Source of the DNA: JBOGEN01 sp050743265
GTDB taxonomy: Bacteria; Actinomycetota; Actinomycetes; JBOGEN01
Length of the DNA: 8,601 nucleotides
Assembly (NCBI GenBank): GCA_050743265.1
Contig: JBOGEN010000122.1
Coordinates: forward strand, 1-8,601
Reading direction: 5' to 3'
Position numbers and translations under genes: made by a program. A model generated the notes under the pieces. That model was not told where the DNA came from. It made no database searches and saw nothing but the letters and a program-made list of their open reading frames with translations. Position 1 is the first letter of the stretch; every line of letters begins with the position of its first letter. Below are positions 1-6,095 of the stretch, piece after piece.

Positions 1-1009
1 GTGTCGGTGTGGCGACCTGCCAGCCCGTGCCGTACAGCAGCAGCTCTGCCGCGGAGTGGTAGTTGACCAGGAACTCGAAGCCGACGCGGTCCGCGAGGTC
101 GTCGAGGGCCTGCGTCTCGGGCTCGGACCCGGGACCGGCTCCGCGGAACGTCTCGCTGCCGGGGGCCGGCGAGGAGCCCTCGTTGTCGTAGCCCCACTTG
201 GTCGCGAAGTTGCGGTTGAGGTCGACGCCGTCGCCGGGGGCGATGATCCCGTCGCCGTTGTTGTCGCGCAGGTTCTTGCGCCAGAGCCGCTGGCCGGGCT
301 CGAACGTGAAGTCGTACCCGTCCGGGTTCGCGACGGGCACGAGCCAGAGCTCGTTGTCGTCGACCAGCTGGGTGATCTGGGGGTCGGAGCCGTAGCTGTC
401 GAGGAAGTGGTGCGCCAGCCGGCGGATCATCTCCGGGGTGATCCACTCACGGGCGTGCTGGGCGCCGAGGTAGAGCACGGCCGGCTTCTTGCCGTCCATG
501 TTCTTTCTGGCGTTCTTGGAGACCTTGAGGGCCACGATGTCCTGGCCGTTGACCGTCTGGCCGAAGGGCACGAGCTTGGTGATGCCGGGGTTGTCCGCCG
601 CCAACTGCTCGAACTCCTGCTTCAGGCCGCCGTCGCCGCTGTAGGTGCGGAAGACCTCGTACCCCTCGGCGGCCTGGACCGTCGCCCGCTCGGCAGCGGT
701 CTGCCCGTCGATGGTCTTGGGCTTCAGAGCCACCCCCTGGCCCCGCAGCCGCTCGGCCTGGGCGCCGCTCAGGATGGCCTCCACCCGGACCTGGGCCTTC
801 TCACCGCGCTCGCCCGGCACCCGGGCCACGTCGAGCTCGTGCCGGTCGATCCCGAGCGCCACCAGGTCCTCGACCTGGGCGGCACCGATCGTGCCCGTGT
901 ACACGTCGAGGTGGCCGCCACGGTCCCGCGGTGCGGCCGTGGCCGTGGCGGACAGAAGGGAGACCGACAGCACCAGAACCGAGAGCAACGGTACGAACAC
1001 GCGACGCAT
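1..1009 (-). CDS. Secreted M14 zinc carboxypeptidase, N-terminal part (cut by window edge)
   Basis: My reverse-strand translation gives an uninterrupted 336-residue frame that runs off the left edge. It opens with a signal peptide (MRR, then a hydrophobic stretch to about residue 21, with a likely cut after ATATAA near residue 26). Residues about 35-125 look like the M14 propeptide. The peptidase domain follows with family landmarks: QHAREW with zinc ligands His185 and Glu188, NPDGY at 228-232, WRKN at 243-246, DLNRN at 263-267 (substrate carboxylate-binding Asn/Arg) and NYHS with the third zinc ligand His318. The general-base Glu and the C-terminus lie outside the window. It should be an exported metallopeptidase that removes C-terminal residues from peptides. 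The start is ATG with a GGGGGG Shine-Dalgarno six bases upstream; the gene stands alone behind its own promoter. The family is secure. The exact specificity (carboxypeptidase T-like or another) is not. Confidence 0.95.
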   Translation of the reverse strand, partial: MRRVFVPLLSVLVLSVSLLSATATAAPRDRGGHLDVYTGTIGAAQVEDLVALGIDRHELDVARVPGERGEKAQVRVEAILSGAQAERLRGQGVALKPKTIDGQTAAERATVQAAEGYEVFRTYSGDGGLKQEFEQLAADNPGITKLVPFGQTVNGQDIVALKVSKNARKNMDGKKPAVLYLGAQHAREWITPEMIRRLAHHFLDSYGSDPQITQLVDDNELWLVPVANPDGYDFTFEPGQRLWRKNLRDNNGDGIIAPGDGVDLNRNFATKWGYDNEGSSPAPGSETFRGAGPGSEPETQALDDLADRVGFEFLVNYHSAAELLLYGTGWQVATPT

Positions 1010-1035
1010 CTTTTACCCCCCATTGGTTGGAGGAG

Positions 1036-1064
1036 AGATTGCGCCGTTCGTGGCGACCTGTCAA
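1036..1064 (-). promoter_or_regulatory. Putative sigma-70-type promoter of the carboxypeptidase gene
   Basis: On the minus strand a perfect TTGACA (-35, at 1064-1059) is followed after 17 bases by CAATCT (-10, at 1041-1036). Transcription would start near 1029, giving a leader of about 20 bases before the ATG at 1009. The spacing is ideal. The -10 hexamer is weak, matching TATAAT only at the second and last positions. Confidence 0.5.
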
Positions 1065-1070
1065 TCACTT

Positions 1071-1096
1071 CCACGACGAAGTCCACAGTGTCGTGG
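1071..1096. promoter_or_regulatory. Perfect 7-bp inverted repeat just upstream of the carboxypeptidase -35 box
   Basis: CCACGAC at 1071-1077 and GTCGTGG at 1090-1096 are exact reverse complements separated by 12 bases. The repeat begins 6 bases upstream of the TTGACA box, where an activator or repressor dimer often binds. No regulator gene is adjacent. The role is inferred from position and symmetry only. Confidence 0.3.
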
Positions 1097-1299
1097 CACG
1101 ACCGCCATGGGACGACTCGCGCAGCCGGCCTCGCCGAGGTCGGGCGACGAGGTGGAGACACGCCTCATCACGGTGGCGTCGAGGCAGATGGGGGTGGCTA
1201 CCCAGGACTCACGATGAGCGTGTCCCCGACACAGTGCGCCGGGTGACCGGGCGCGGGACCGACCGGTTCGTCACGCCGCCCAGGGTGCCGAGCCCGGCC

Positions 1300-1305
1300 T
1301 AGGAT
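1300..1305 (+). promoter_or_regulatory. Possible -10 element for a leaderless LtrA transcript
   Basis: TAGGAT fits the TANNNT -10 pattern and ends 7 bases before the GTG start at 1313, the usual geometry of actinobacterial leaderless transcripts. No good -35 hexamer is visible at the right distance. AGGA inside the same stretch could instead act as a weak Shine-Dalgarno with 8 bases of spacing, so the two readings compete. Confidence 0.25.
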
Positions 1306-1312
1306 CGGCGTC

Positions 1313-2458
1313 GTGTTACGCGAGGGGCAGCGCGTCAAGCCGCTGGAGCTCTTCTTCGACCTCGTCTTCGTGCTCGCGATCACCCAGTGCACCGCGCTCA
1401 TGGTCGAGCACCCGACGTGGCGGGGCGTTGCCGAGGGCGTGGTGGTGCTGGCGCTGCTCTGGTGGTCGTGGGTCGGGTACGCCTGGCTGACCAGCGTCCT
1501 CGACCCCGAGGAGGGCGGGGTCCGCATCGCGCTGTTCGCCGCGATGGCCGGGCTGTTGCTCGCCGCCTTGGCGGTGCCGGGTGCTTTCGCAGACTCCGGC
1601 CTCGAGTTCGCCCTCGCCTACGGCCTCGTACGGGTGGGCCAGATCGTGCTCTTCGTCCTCGCCAGCCGCGATGATGCCGCGCTGCGCCAGTCGGTCGGTG
1701 GCCTCGCGGTCGGCACCGCGATCGGGGTCGGGCTGGTGATCGGCGGCTCGTTCCTCGACGCCGGGTGGCAGCTCGCGGTGTGGGGACTCGCGCTCGCGCT
1801 CGACATGGCCGAGCCGTACTTCTTCGGCGCCGACGGGTGGAGGCTCGTCCCCGGCCACTTCGCCGAGCGGCACTGGCTGATCGTGATCGTCGCCCTCGGG
1901 GAGTCGATCGTCGCACTCGGCGTCGGCGCCGAGGTGGGGCTCGACCTCGGTGTCGCGGCCGCGGCCGTGCTCGGGGTCGCGCTGGTCAGCGCGCTGTGGT
2001 GGCTGTACTTCGACGTCGTCGCGATCCTCGGCGCGCAACGTCTGGTCAACGCCGCCGAGGGCCGCGAGCGCAACGAGCTCGCCCGCGACGTCTACTCGTA
2101 CATGCACTTCCTGCTGGTCGCCGGGATCGTGCTCGCCGCCGTCGGGCTGCACGAGACGCTCGCGCATGTCGCGGACCCGCTCCACACCGTCCCTGCCTTC
2201 GCACTGCTCGGCGGCATCGCCGTCTACCTGGTGGGACACGTCGCGGTCAGGTGGCGTCACGTGCGCACCCTCAACCGTCAGCGCGCGGTTGTCGCCGCTC
2301 TTCTCCTTGCCTGTGTCCCCCTGGCGACAAGGGTGCCCTCGTTGGTGACACTCGCGACGGTCACCGCACTGCTGTGCCTGGTGATCGTCTACGAGACGAT
2401 GAGCTACGGGGAGGACCGCGCCCGGGTTCGGCGCTCGTTCGAGAGCCAGACGGACTGA
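1313..2458 (+). CDS. Low temperature requirement protein A (LtrA) family membrane protein
   Basis: A 381-residue polytopic membrane protein with no signal peptide. It has the LtrA-family hallmarks: ELFFDLVFVLAI at 12-23, the segment from HFAERHWL at 182 through ALGESIVALG to about 203, WWLYFDVV at 229-236, and a conserved tyrosine/histidine stretch (YSYMHFLL) at 261-268. Roughly ten hydrophobic stretches fill the chain, and a short basic tail ends it. The family is named after a Listeria mutant that failed to grow in the cold; its biochemical role is unknown, so no substrate is proposed. The GTG at 1313 is the most upstream start available in frame and places the first hydrophobic segment about ten residues in, as in homologues. 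The gene is convergent with the MFS gene, with a 31-base gap that shows no clear terminator hairpin. Confidence 0.93.
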   Translation: MLREGQRVKPLELFFDLVFVLAITQCTALMVEHPTWRGVAEGVVVLALLWWSWVGYAWLTSVLDPEEGGVRIALFAAMAGLLLAALAVPGAFADSGLEFALAYGLVRVGQIVLFVLASRDDAALRQSVGGLAVGTAIGVGLVIGGSFLDAGWQLAVWGLALALDMAEPYFFGADGWRLVPGHFAERHWLIVIVALGESIVALGVGAEVGLDLGVAAAAVLGVALVSALWWLYFDVVAILGAQRLVNAAEGRERNELARDVYSYMHFLLVAGIVLAAVGLHETLAHVADPLHTVPAFALLGGIAVYLVGHVAVRWRHVRTLNRQRAVVAALLLACVPLATRVPSLVTLATVTALLCLVIVYETMSYGEDRARVRRSFESQTD

Positions 2459-2489
2459 CGGGCTCGCTGTCCCGGAGGGTCGCCGCCGA

Positions 2490-3719
2490 TCAGGAGGAGA
2501 CGGACTCTGCCGCCCGTACGGCCGGCGGTGTGCTCGCCAGCGCGGCGACGGTACCGGCCAGGGCGATGGCGGCGAGGACGAGGAACATCGCGGGGTAGCC
2601 CCCCGTGAGCGTGGCGATGCTCGCGCCGCCCCACGGGGCGAGGGCGACGGTGATCGTGATCGGGGCGGACAGCACCCCGCTGAGCCGCCCGTAGTGCGCG
2701 GTTCCCCAGCGGTCGGTGACGGCGGTGGCCTGCAGGAGCGTGAGGATTCCGCGCGCCATACCGGCGACGAGGGTCGCGAGGACCAGTGCGACGAGCGAGG
2801 TGAGCAGCCCCAACAGGGCCGTGGCAGTGGCGACGGCTGCCATGACCAGCACGGTACGGCCCCGGACGGTCATCCGGGTTGCCAGCGGACGATAGCCGAG
2901 GCGACCCATGACCTGCCCGACGCCGCCCAGACCGAGGACGACCGCCGCGGTGCCCGCGCCGACCCCGCGCTCGGTCAGCAGGGGCACCAGGTTGACCACC
3001 ACGGCGAACGCCGCGAAGGCCGTCAGCGTCAGCGCCGCCGCGAGCGCGACGAAGTAGCGGCTGCGTACCACCCTCGCTGGGGTGTGACTCACAGACCTCG
3101 TGGGTCGGTCCGGGTGCGGCCATGGCCCGCGCAGGCCCCAGGCGTGCCCGGGAACGGTGACCACAGCCAGGACGACGGCGAGCACGAGGTAGACCTGTCG
3201 CCAGTCGAGGTGCGCGGACAGTGCCGCCGTCACGGGCGCGAACACGGTGCTGGCCAGTCCACCCGCCACCGTCAGCGCCGTCAGCGCGCGGACGCGACCG
3301 GGCCCGTGCCAGCGGGTCAGCGCCGCGAACGCGGGCGGGTACAGCACGGCGCCCATGGCCACGCCGGCGACCAGGGAGGCGCCCACGAACCACACGAGCC
3401 CGCGCGCAGTGGCGAGACCGACGACCGCGGTCACTGCCAGGACCGATCCGGCGGTCATCACCGCACGCGGTCCCCGCCGGTCCAGTACCCGGCCGACCGG
3501 GATCCCCACGAGCGCGGCCACGACAAGGCCACTGGAGAACGCCGCGGTCAGCGACGCCAGCGACCACCCGGTGGCCGCCCTGATGTCGGGCGCCAGCACG
3601 GGGAAGGCGTAGTAGAGCACGCCCCAGCTCGTGACCTCGGTGACGCACAACGTCACCAGCACGCGGCGACGCCCGGCCACGTCCAGCGTGCCGGACCGCG
3701 TCGCGGCCAGAACCCTCAC
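2490..3719 (-). CDS. Major facilitator superfamily (MFS) transporter
   Basis: A 409-residue protein with about twelve hydrophobic segments in two halves, joined by a charged loop near residues 195-220. Between segments 2 and 3 it carries the MFS motif A pattern (GIPVGRVLDRRGPR, from about residue 72). The first helix contains TSWGVLYYAFPVLAPDI, common in an actinobacterial MFS subgroup of unassigned substrate. It should be a proton-coupled secondary transporter, probably an exporter, but nothing fixes the substrate. Start choice: an ATG at 3773 would add 18 residues, but its only strong Shine-Dalgarno lies 16 bases away. The GTG at 3719 has GGTGGG close upstream, overlaps the stop of a small frame as GTGA, and leaves a more typical N-terminus before helix 1, so I prefer it. 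The stop lies 31 bases from the LtrA stop. Confidence 0.9.
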   Translation of the reverse strand: MRVLAATRSGTLDVAGRRRVLVTLCVTEVTSWGVLYYAFPVLAPDIRAATGWSLASLTAAFSSGLVVAALVGIPVGRVLDRRGPRAVMTAGSVLAVTAVVGLATARGLVWFVGASLVAGVAMGAVLYPPAFAALTRWHGPGRVRALTALTVAGGLASTVFAPVTAALSAHLDWRQVYLVLAVVLAVVTVPGHAWGLRGPWPHPDRPTRSVSHTPARVVRSRYFVALAAALTLTAFAAFAVVVNLVPLLTERGVGAGTAAVVLGLGGVGQVMGRLGYRPLATRMTVRGRTVLVMAAVATATALLGLLTSLVALVLATLVAGMARGILTLLQATAVTDRWGTAHYGRLSGVLSAPITITVALAPWGGASIATLTGGYPAMFLVLAAIALAGTVAALASTPPAVRAAESVSS

Positions 3720-3784
3720 GAGCGCCCACCCGTCCCCCTGGACACGGTGGGCAGGTCGGGAGCCCCACAGCATCCCTCAGCCAC
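3716..3784 (-). CDS. Possible 22-codon leader ORF coupled to the MFS gene
   Basis: On the minus strand GAGGAGG (3796-3790) stands 5 bases before a GTG at 3784. The frame gives a 22-residue peptide beginning MAEGCCGAPDLP, whose TGA overlaps the preferred MFS start as GTGA (3719-3716). The arrangement suggests translational coupling. A further in-frame GTG at 3820 would give 34 residues, and the frame stays open back to a TGA at 3854-3856. It could therefore be the tail of a decayed regulator rather than a designed leader. The adjacent Cys-Cys is notable, but I recognise no family. Third-position GC in this frame is lower than in neighbouring genes, which argues for caution. Confidence 0.3.
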   Translation of the reverse strand: MAEGCCGAPDLPTVSRGTGGRS

Positions 3785-3850
3785 CGCGTCCTCCTCGTCG
3801 AGTACCCGGAGCCTTCGCACACCCCGATGGTCGGCCAGCGCCAGGGCAGC

Positions 3851-3874
3851 CCGTCACCGGGTCCGTCACCAGGG
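3851..3874. repeat. Two-copy 12-base direct repeat
   Basis: CCGTCACCGGGT is followed directly by CCGTCACCAGGG, matching at 10 of 12 positions. On the minus strand this gives two GGTGACGG boxes one helical turn plus about two bases apart, some 130 bases upstream of the MFS start. It could be a regulator site. In such GC-rich DNA chance is also possible. Confidence 0.3.
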
Positions 3875-4084
3875 CGCTGCGCGTGCCGTACCCCTACCCG
3901 CGCACGGGCGTTCACCAAGCCCCCGCTCGCGGACCCACCCTCGGAAGGGCACCACCGGCTGATCACGGCACGATCGGCACTCCGCCGCGCTCTCGCCCGC
4001 GCCACGGGACTCTGCCCCGTCGCAGGCGTTTGACCTGGGGCGATGATCCCCCGATCCAGGTTCGACGATCACGGGAAGCGGGAA

Positions 4085-4102
4085 CCCTCGGGGGGTCGAG
4101 GG
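4085..4102 (+). repeat. Perfect 6-bp inverted repeat upstream of the ATP-binding protein start
   Basis: CCCTCG (4085-4090) and CGAGGG (4097-4102) are exact reverse complements around a G-rich six-base loop. The right arm ends 14 bases before the ATG at 4117. In RNA it would form a stable hairpin just ahead of the ribosome site; as DNA it could be an operator. No partner protein can be named. Confidence 0.3.
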
Positions 4103-4116
4103 CAAGCGGGGCGTCC

Positions 4117-4584
4117 ATGTTGCAGCAGGTGTTCTCCCCCTGGGGCGGGTCACAGGAGCCTGGCCCGCGCACGGCGCTGCCCGCGCTCCAGCTGAGCTTG
4201 CCCGCCGATCTTCGATCCCCCAAGTGCGCACGGGACGCACTCGAGAAGGAGTGCGCGCGCTGGGGAGCCCATGCCTCCCTCACCGAGGCAGCCACCCTCG
4301 TGGCCTCCGAGCTCGTCACCAACAGCGTCCTGCACGCGCGGACACCGTTGCTGCTCATGGCTGCGTACGAGGGTGAGCAGCTCGTCGTCGCGGTCAGCGA
4401 CGGTGACCCCAGGCTGCCCCAACCGAGGCTTCTCGACCCTATGCGCGAGGACGGCCGGGGCCTGCGCATCCTCGAGTCCTGGGCCGTGACGTGGGGGGTG
4501 CAGCTGACGATCCTGGGAAAGGTGGTCTGGGTCATGCTTGTCAGCCACCCCACGGGCGGTGGTGGTTTATCCGACGGGGGGTGA
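4117..4584 (+). CDS. RsbW/SpoIIAB-like ATP-binding (anti-sigma type) regulatory protein
   Basis: A 155-residue cytoplasmic protein with a single GHKL/HATPase_c_2 fold. The N box is ELVTNSVLHA (Glu65, Asn69), the G1 box is VSDGDPRLP (Asp95), and a short G2 box DGRGLRIL follows at 112-119. The C-terminal strands (WGVQLTILGKVVWVML) close the fold. Such proteins are widespread in actinomycetes. The characterised ones bind or phosphorylate anti-anti-sigma factors and sequester sigma factors, but most are uncharacterised. No anti-sigma antagonist or sigma factor gene is adjacent, so the partner must be encoded elsewhere. The frame is open far upstream, antisense to the MFS gene. The ATG at 4117, with GGGG about five bases upstream, is the first start that gives only family-like sequence. 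A four-base gap separates its stop from the nhaA remnant. Confidence 0.88.
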   Translation: MLQQVFSPWGGSQEPGPRTALPALQLSLPADLRSPKCARDALEKECARWGAHASLTEAATLVASELVTNSVLHARTPLLLMAAYEGEQLVVAVSDGDPRLPQPRLLDPMREDGRGLRILESWAVTWGVQLTILGKVVWVMLVSHPTGGGGLSDGG

Positions 4585-4588
4585 GCTG

Positions 4589-4841
4589 ATGGCGGGACCC
4601 CCTCCCCGGCTCCTGGCCGGACGTACCGCGTGGGTCCGCAGCCTCACCCAGCCGATCCGGCTCTTCATCGCGACCGAGGTGGGCAGTGCCCTCGTCCTGC
4701 TCGGTGCGGCACGTCGCGGCGCTTCTCTGGGTGAACTCGCCCTCCCTGACCGCTCTTGTCCGCTCCGCGCTGGCACACACGAAACGCTCGTCGACGTCGG
4801 CACCCGGGAGCAGGACGCAGGGGGACGCGGGCGAAGCCTGA
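4589..4841 (+). pseudogene. nhaA: nhaA Na+/H+ antiporter remnant, frameshifted and truncated
   Basis: An ATG at 4589, with a GGGGGGTGAG Shine-Dalgarno just upstream, opens a frame whose residues 24-41 read RLFIATEVGSALVLLGAA. This is the first amphipathic and membrane segment of NhaA antiporters. The expected continuation, VAALLWVNSPSL, is present but in the +1 frame (from 4713). Removing the A at 4711 restores GCC GTC and joins the halves smoothly, so a one-base insertion is the likely lesion. Even with that repaired the frame stops at 4839-4841 after 83 codons, and the sequence from about residue 57 no longer looks like NhaA. The other membrane helices, including the paired aspartates of the ion site, are missing. 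It should be non-functional. The start sits four bases after the preceding stop, as if it was once in that operon. The family call rests on memory of NhaA N-termini, not a search. Confidence 0.65.
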
Positions 4842-4902
4842 GGCCGTACGCGAGGGGTGGTGACGTCCAAAGCCCCCGCAAGGCCGGGCCGACCCACTCA
4901 CG

Positions 4903-4932
4903 TACCTTGTCACCATGACCGGCGCGTCCTAG
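4903..4932 (+). promoter_or_regulatory. Possible leaderless minigene ahead of the DAHP synthase gene
   Basis: TACCTT (4903-4908) fits the TANNNT -10 pattern and stands six bases before an ATG at 4915. That ATG opens a five-codon frame (MTGAS) closed by TAG at 4930-4932. No -35 box is evident. If transcribed, this would start the DAHP synthase leader about 128 bases before its ATG. The peptide contains no aromatic residues, so it does not look like a classical aromatic attenuator. Confidence 0.2.
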
Positions 4933-4977
4933 CTCGACGACGCGCGGCCTTCGGGGTTCGGCCCAGCGCCGGGTGCT

Positions 4978-4990
4978 GCGGTGACACCGC
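4978..4990. promoter_or_regulatory. Perfect 13-base palindrome upstream of DAHP synthase
   Basis: GCGGTG-A-CACCGC is an exact dyad with 6-bp arms and one central base. It ends 52 bases before the DAHP synthase ATG at 5043, a plausible operator position. The regulator is unknown, and no regulator gene adjoins it. Confidence 0.35.
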
Positions 4991-5042
4991 CCCAGATCGA
5001 GACCCAGGCCGGTACGTGACCCAGCAGTGGAACGGAGACGTC

Positions 5043-6095
5043 ATGGTCATCGTCATGGAGCCCGACTCGTCGGCGAAGGACGTCGAGTCGGTGGTCGCAC
5101 GCGTGGCTGAGGCCGGTGGCGAGGCCTTCGTGAGCCGTGGAGTCAACCGGACGATCATCGGGCTCGTCGGCGATCTCGAGCAGGTCCGCTCGCTGAACCT
5201 CGGCACGATCCCCGGGGTGAGCGAGGTGCTTCGCGTCTCGACCCCGTACAAGCTGGTGAGCCGCCAGAACCATCCGTCCCGGTCCACCGTGGATGTCCAC
5301 GGCGTGCCCATCGGGCCGGACTCCTTCACCCTCCTCGCCGGGCCGTGCGCGGTCGAGTCGGCCGAGCAGACCTACCAGGCGGCACAGATGGCGAAGGCCG
5401 CCGGCGCCACGATCCTGCGCGGCGGGGCGTTCAAGCCACGGACCTCGCCGTACGCCTTCCAGGGACTCGGCCTGCGTGGGCTCGAGATCCTCCGTGAGGT
5501 CGGCGAGTCTCTCGACATGCCCGTGGTCACCGAGGTCGTCGACGGGCACGACGTGCCCTTGGTGGCCAAGCACGCGGACATGCTCCAGATCGGCGCCCGC
5601 AACATGCAGAACTTCGGCCTCCTGCAAGCCGTCGGGGGCGTGGGACTGCCGGTGCTGCTCAAGCGGGGCCTGCAGGCGTCGGTCGAGGAGTGGCTGATGG
5701 CCGCGGAGTACGTCGCCCAGCGCGGCACGCTCGACATCGTCCTGTGCGAGCGCGGCATCCGTACGTTCGAGTCGGCGACCCGGTTCACCCTCGACATCAG
5801 CGCGGTTCCCGTGCTGCAGGCGCTGAGCCACCTCCCCGTGCTGGTCGACCCGTCGCACTCCGGTGGGCGCCGTGAGCTCGTGCTGCCCTTGTCTCGAGCG
5901 GCGATGGGTGCCGGGGCAGACGGGATCATCGTGGACGTCCACCCGCACCCTGAGGAAGCCCTCTGCGACGGGGCCCAAGCGCTCGTGGACTCCGACCTGA
6001 GAGAGCTTGCGTCAGCCACCCGGACGCTGCCTCCGCTGCTGGGCCGCCGTCTGGTCGAGCACCCGGAACGGGCGTCTACTCCTCGGTCCCCGTGA
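5043..6095 (+). CDS. aroF: 3-deoxy-7-phosphoheptulonate (DAHP) synthase, AroF / I-beta type
   Basis: It condenses phosphoenolpyruvate with erythrose 4-phosphate, the first step of the shikimate pathway to chorismate. The 350-residue protein is full length. Residues 1-67 (MVIVMEPD start) form the ferredoxin-like regulatory domain, known in this class to carry feedback control by Phe or Tyr. The barrel follows with GPCAVES (100-106), GGAFKPRTSPYAFQG (127-141), IGARNMQNF (183-191), LKRG (206-209), CERGIRTFE (235-243) and VDPSHSGGRR (268-277). Metal ligands Cys102, His272, Asp298 and Asp309 fall where the Thermotoga enzyme has Cys102, His272, Glu298 and Asp309. The start is chosen at ATG 5043, with GGAG eight bases upstream; an in-frame extension to 4857 adds only unlike sequence. 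No other aromatic biosynthesis gene is adjacent. Its last 20 bases overlap the convergent UbiX gene. Confidence 0.96.
   Translation: MVIVMEPDSSAKDVESVVARVAEAGGEAFVSRGVNRTIIGLVGDLEQVRSLNLGTIPGVSEVLRVSTPYKLVSRQNHPSRSTVDVHGVPIGPDSFTLLAGPCAVESAEQTYQAAQMAKAAGATILRGGAFKPRTSPYAFQGLGLRGLEILREVGESLDMPVVTEVVDGHDVPLVAKHADMLQIGARNMQNFGLLQAVGGVGLPVLLKRGLQASVEEWLMAAEYVAQRGTLDIVLCERGIRTFESATRFTLDISAVPVLQALSHLPVLVDPSHSGGRRELVLPLSRAAMGAGADGIIVDVHPHPEEALCDGAQALVDSDLRELASATRTLPPLLGRRLVEHPERASTPRSP

Larger units (their letters stand above)
1010..1312. other. Divergent intergenic region between carboxypeptidase and LtrA genes
   Basis: About 303 bases without a convincing gene. It holds the minus-strand promoter and its inverted repeat on the left, and a possible -10 element for LtrA at the right end. 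The middle part (about 1100-1290) shows nothing I can assign: open frames crossing it have no recognisable protein character. Confidence 0.6.
3785..4116. other. Divergent intergenic region between MFS and ATP-binding protein genes
   Basis: About 330 bases without a convincing gene. Open frames extend across it on both strands, but none has a recognisable domain and they are best read as GC-rich shadow frames. Visible elements are a two-copy 12-base direct repeat (3851-3874) and a small perfect inverted repeat (4085-4102). A TTGACC at 4030-4035 resembles a -35 box, but no acceptable -10 lies 16-18 bases downstream. Confidence 0.5.

Noticed and set aside
56..1246. A 396-codon plus-strand open frame
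   Set aside because: It lies antisense to the M14 carboxypeptidase, whose signal peptide, zinc ligands and substrate motifs are unmistakable. The plus-strand product is Val/Gly/Leu repetitive with no domain.
1316..2260. A 314-codon minus-strand open frame opposite the LtrA gene
   Set aside because: Its composition is Asp/Glu/Arg/His-rich and typical of a shadow frame in GC-rich DNA. The plus-strand product is a clear LtrA membrane protein.
2404..4005. A 533-codon minus-strand open frame longer than the MFS gene in another frame
   Set aside because: Its product is Arg/Gly/Pro-rich and low in complexity, whereas the shifted frame encodes a regular twelve-helix MFS protein with motif A.
4030..4058. 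TTGACC as a -35 box for the RsbW-like gene
   Set aside because: No TANNNT-like or known alternative-sigma -10 sequence lies at 16-18 bases; GTTT at the same place has no GGGTAT partner for a SigB-type promoter.
3631..4116. In-frame N-terminal extension of the RsbW-like protein by 162 codons
   Set aside because: It runs antisense through the MFS start region, is Pro/Arg-rich and resembles no domain. The ATG at 4117 with a local ribosome site fits the family length.
4946..4963. GGCC...GGCC as a terminator or attenuator hairpin before DAHP synthase
   Set aside because: The stem is only four base pairs with mismatched inner bases and no T-run, and no aromatic-codon leader peptide was found.
4857..5042. 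In-frame N-terminal extension of DAHP synthase by 62 codons
   Set aside because: The added residues do not match the family, whose proteins start at MVIVM. GGAG is properly spaced before the ATG at 5043.
4929..5978. A 349-codon minus-strand open frame opposite DAHP synthase
   Set aside because: Antisense shadow of a fully conserved enzyme, with Asp/His/Arg-rich composition and no motif.
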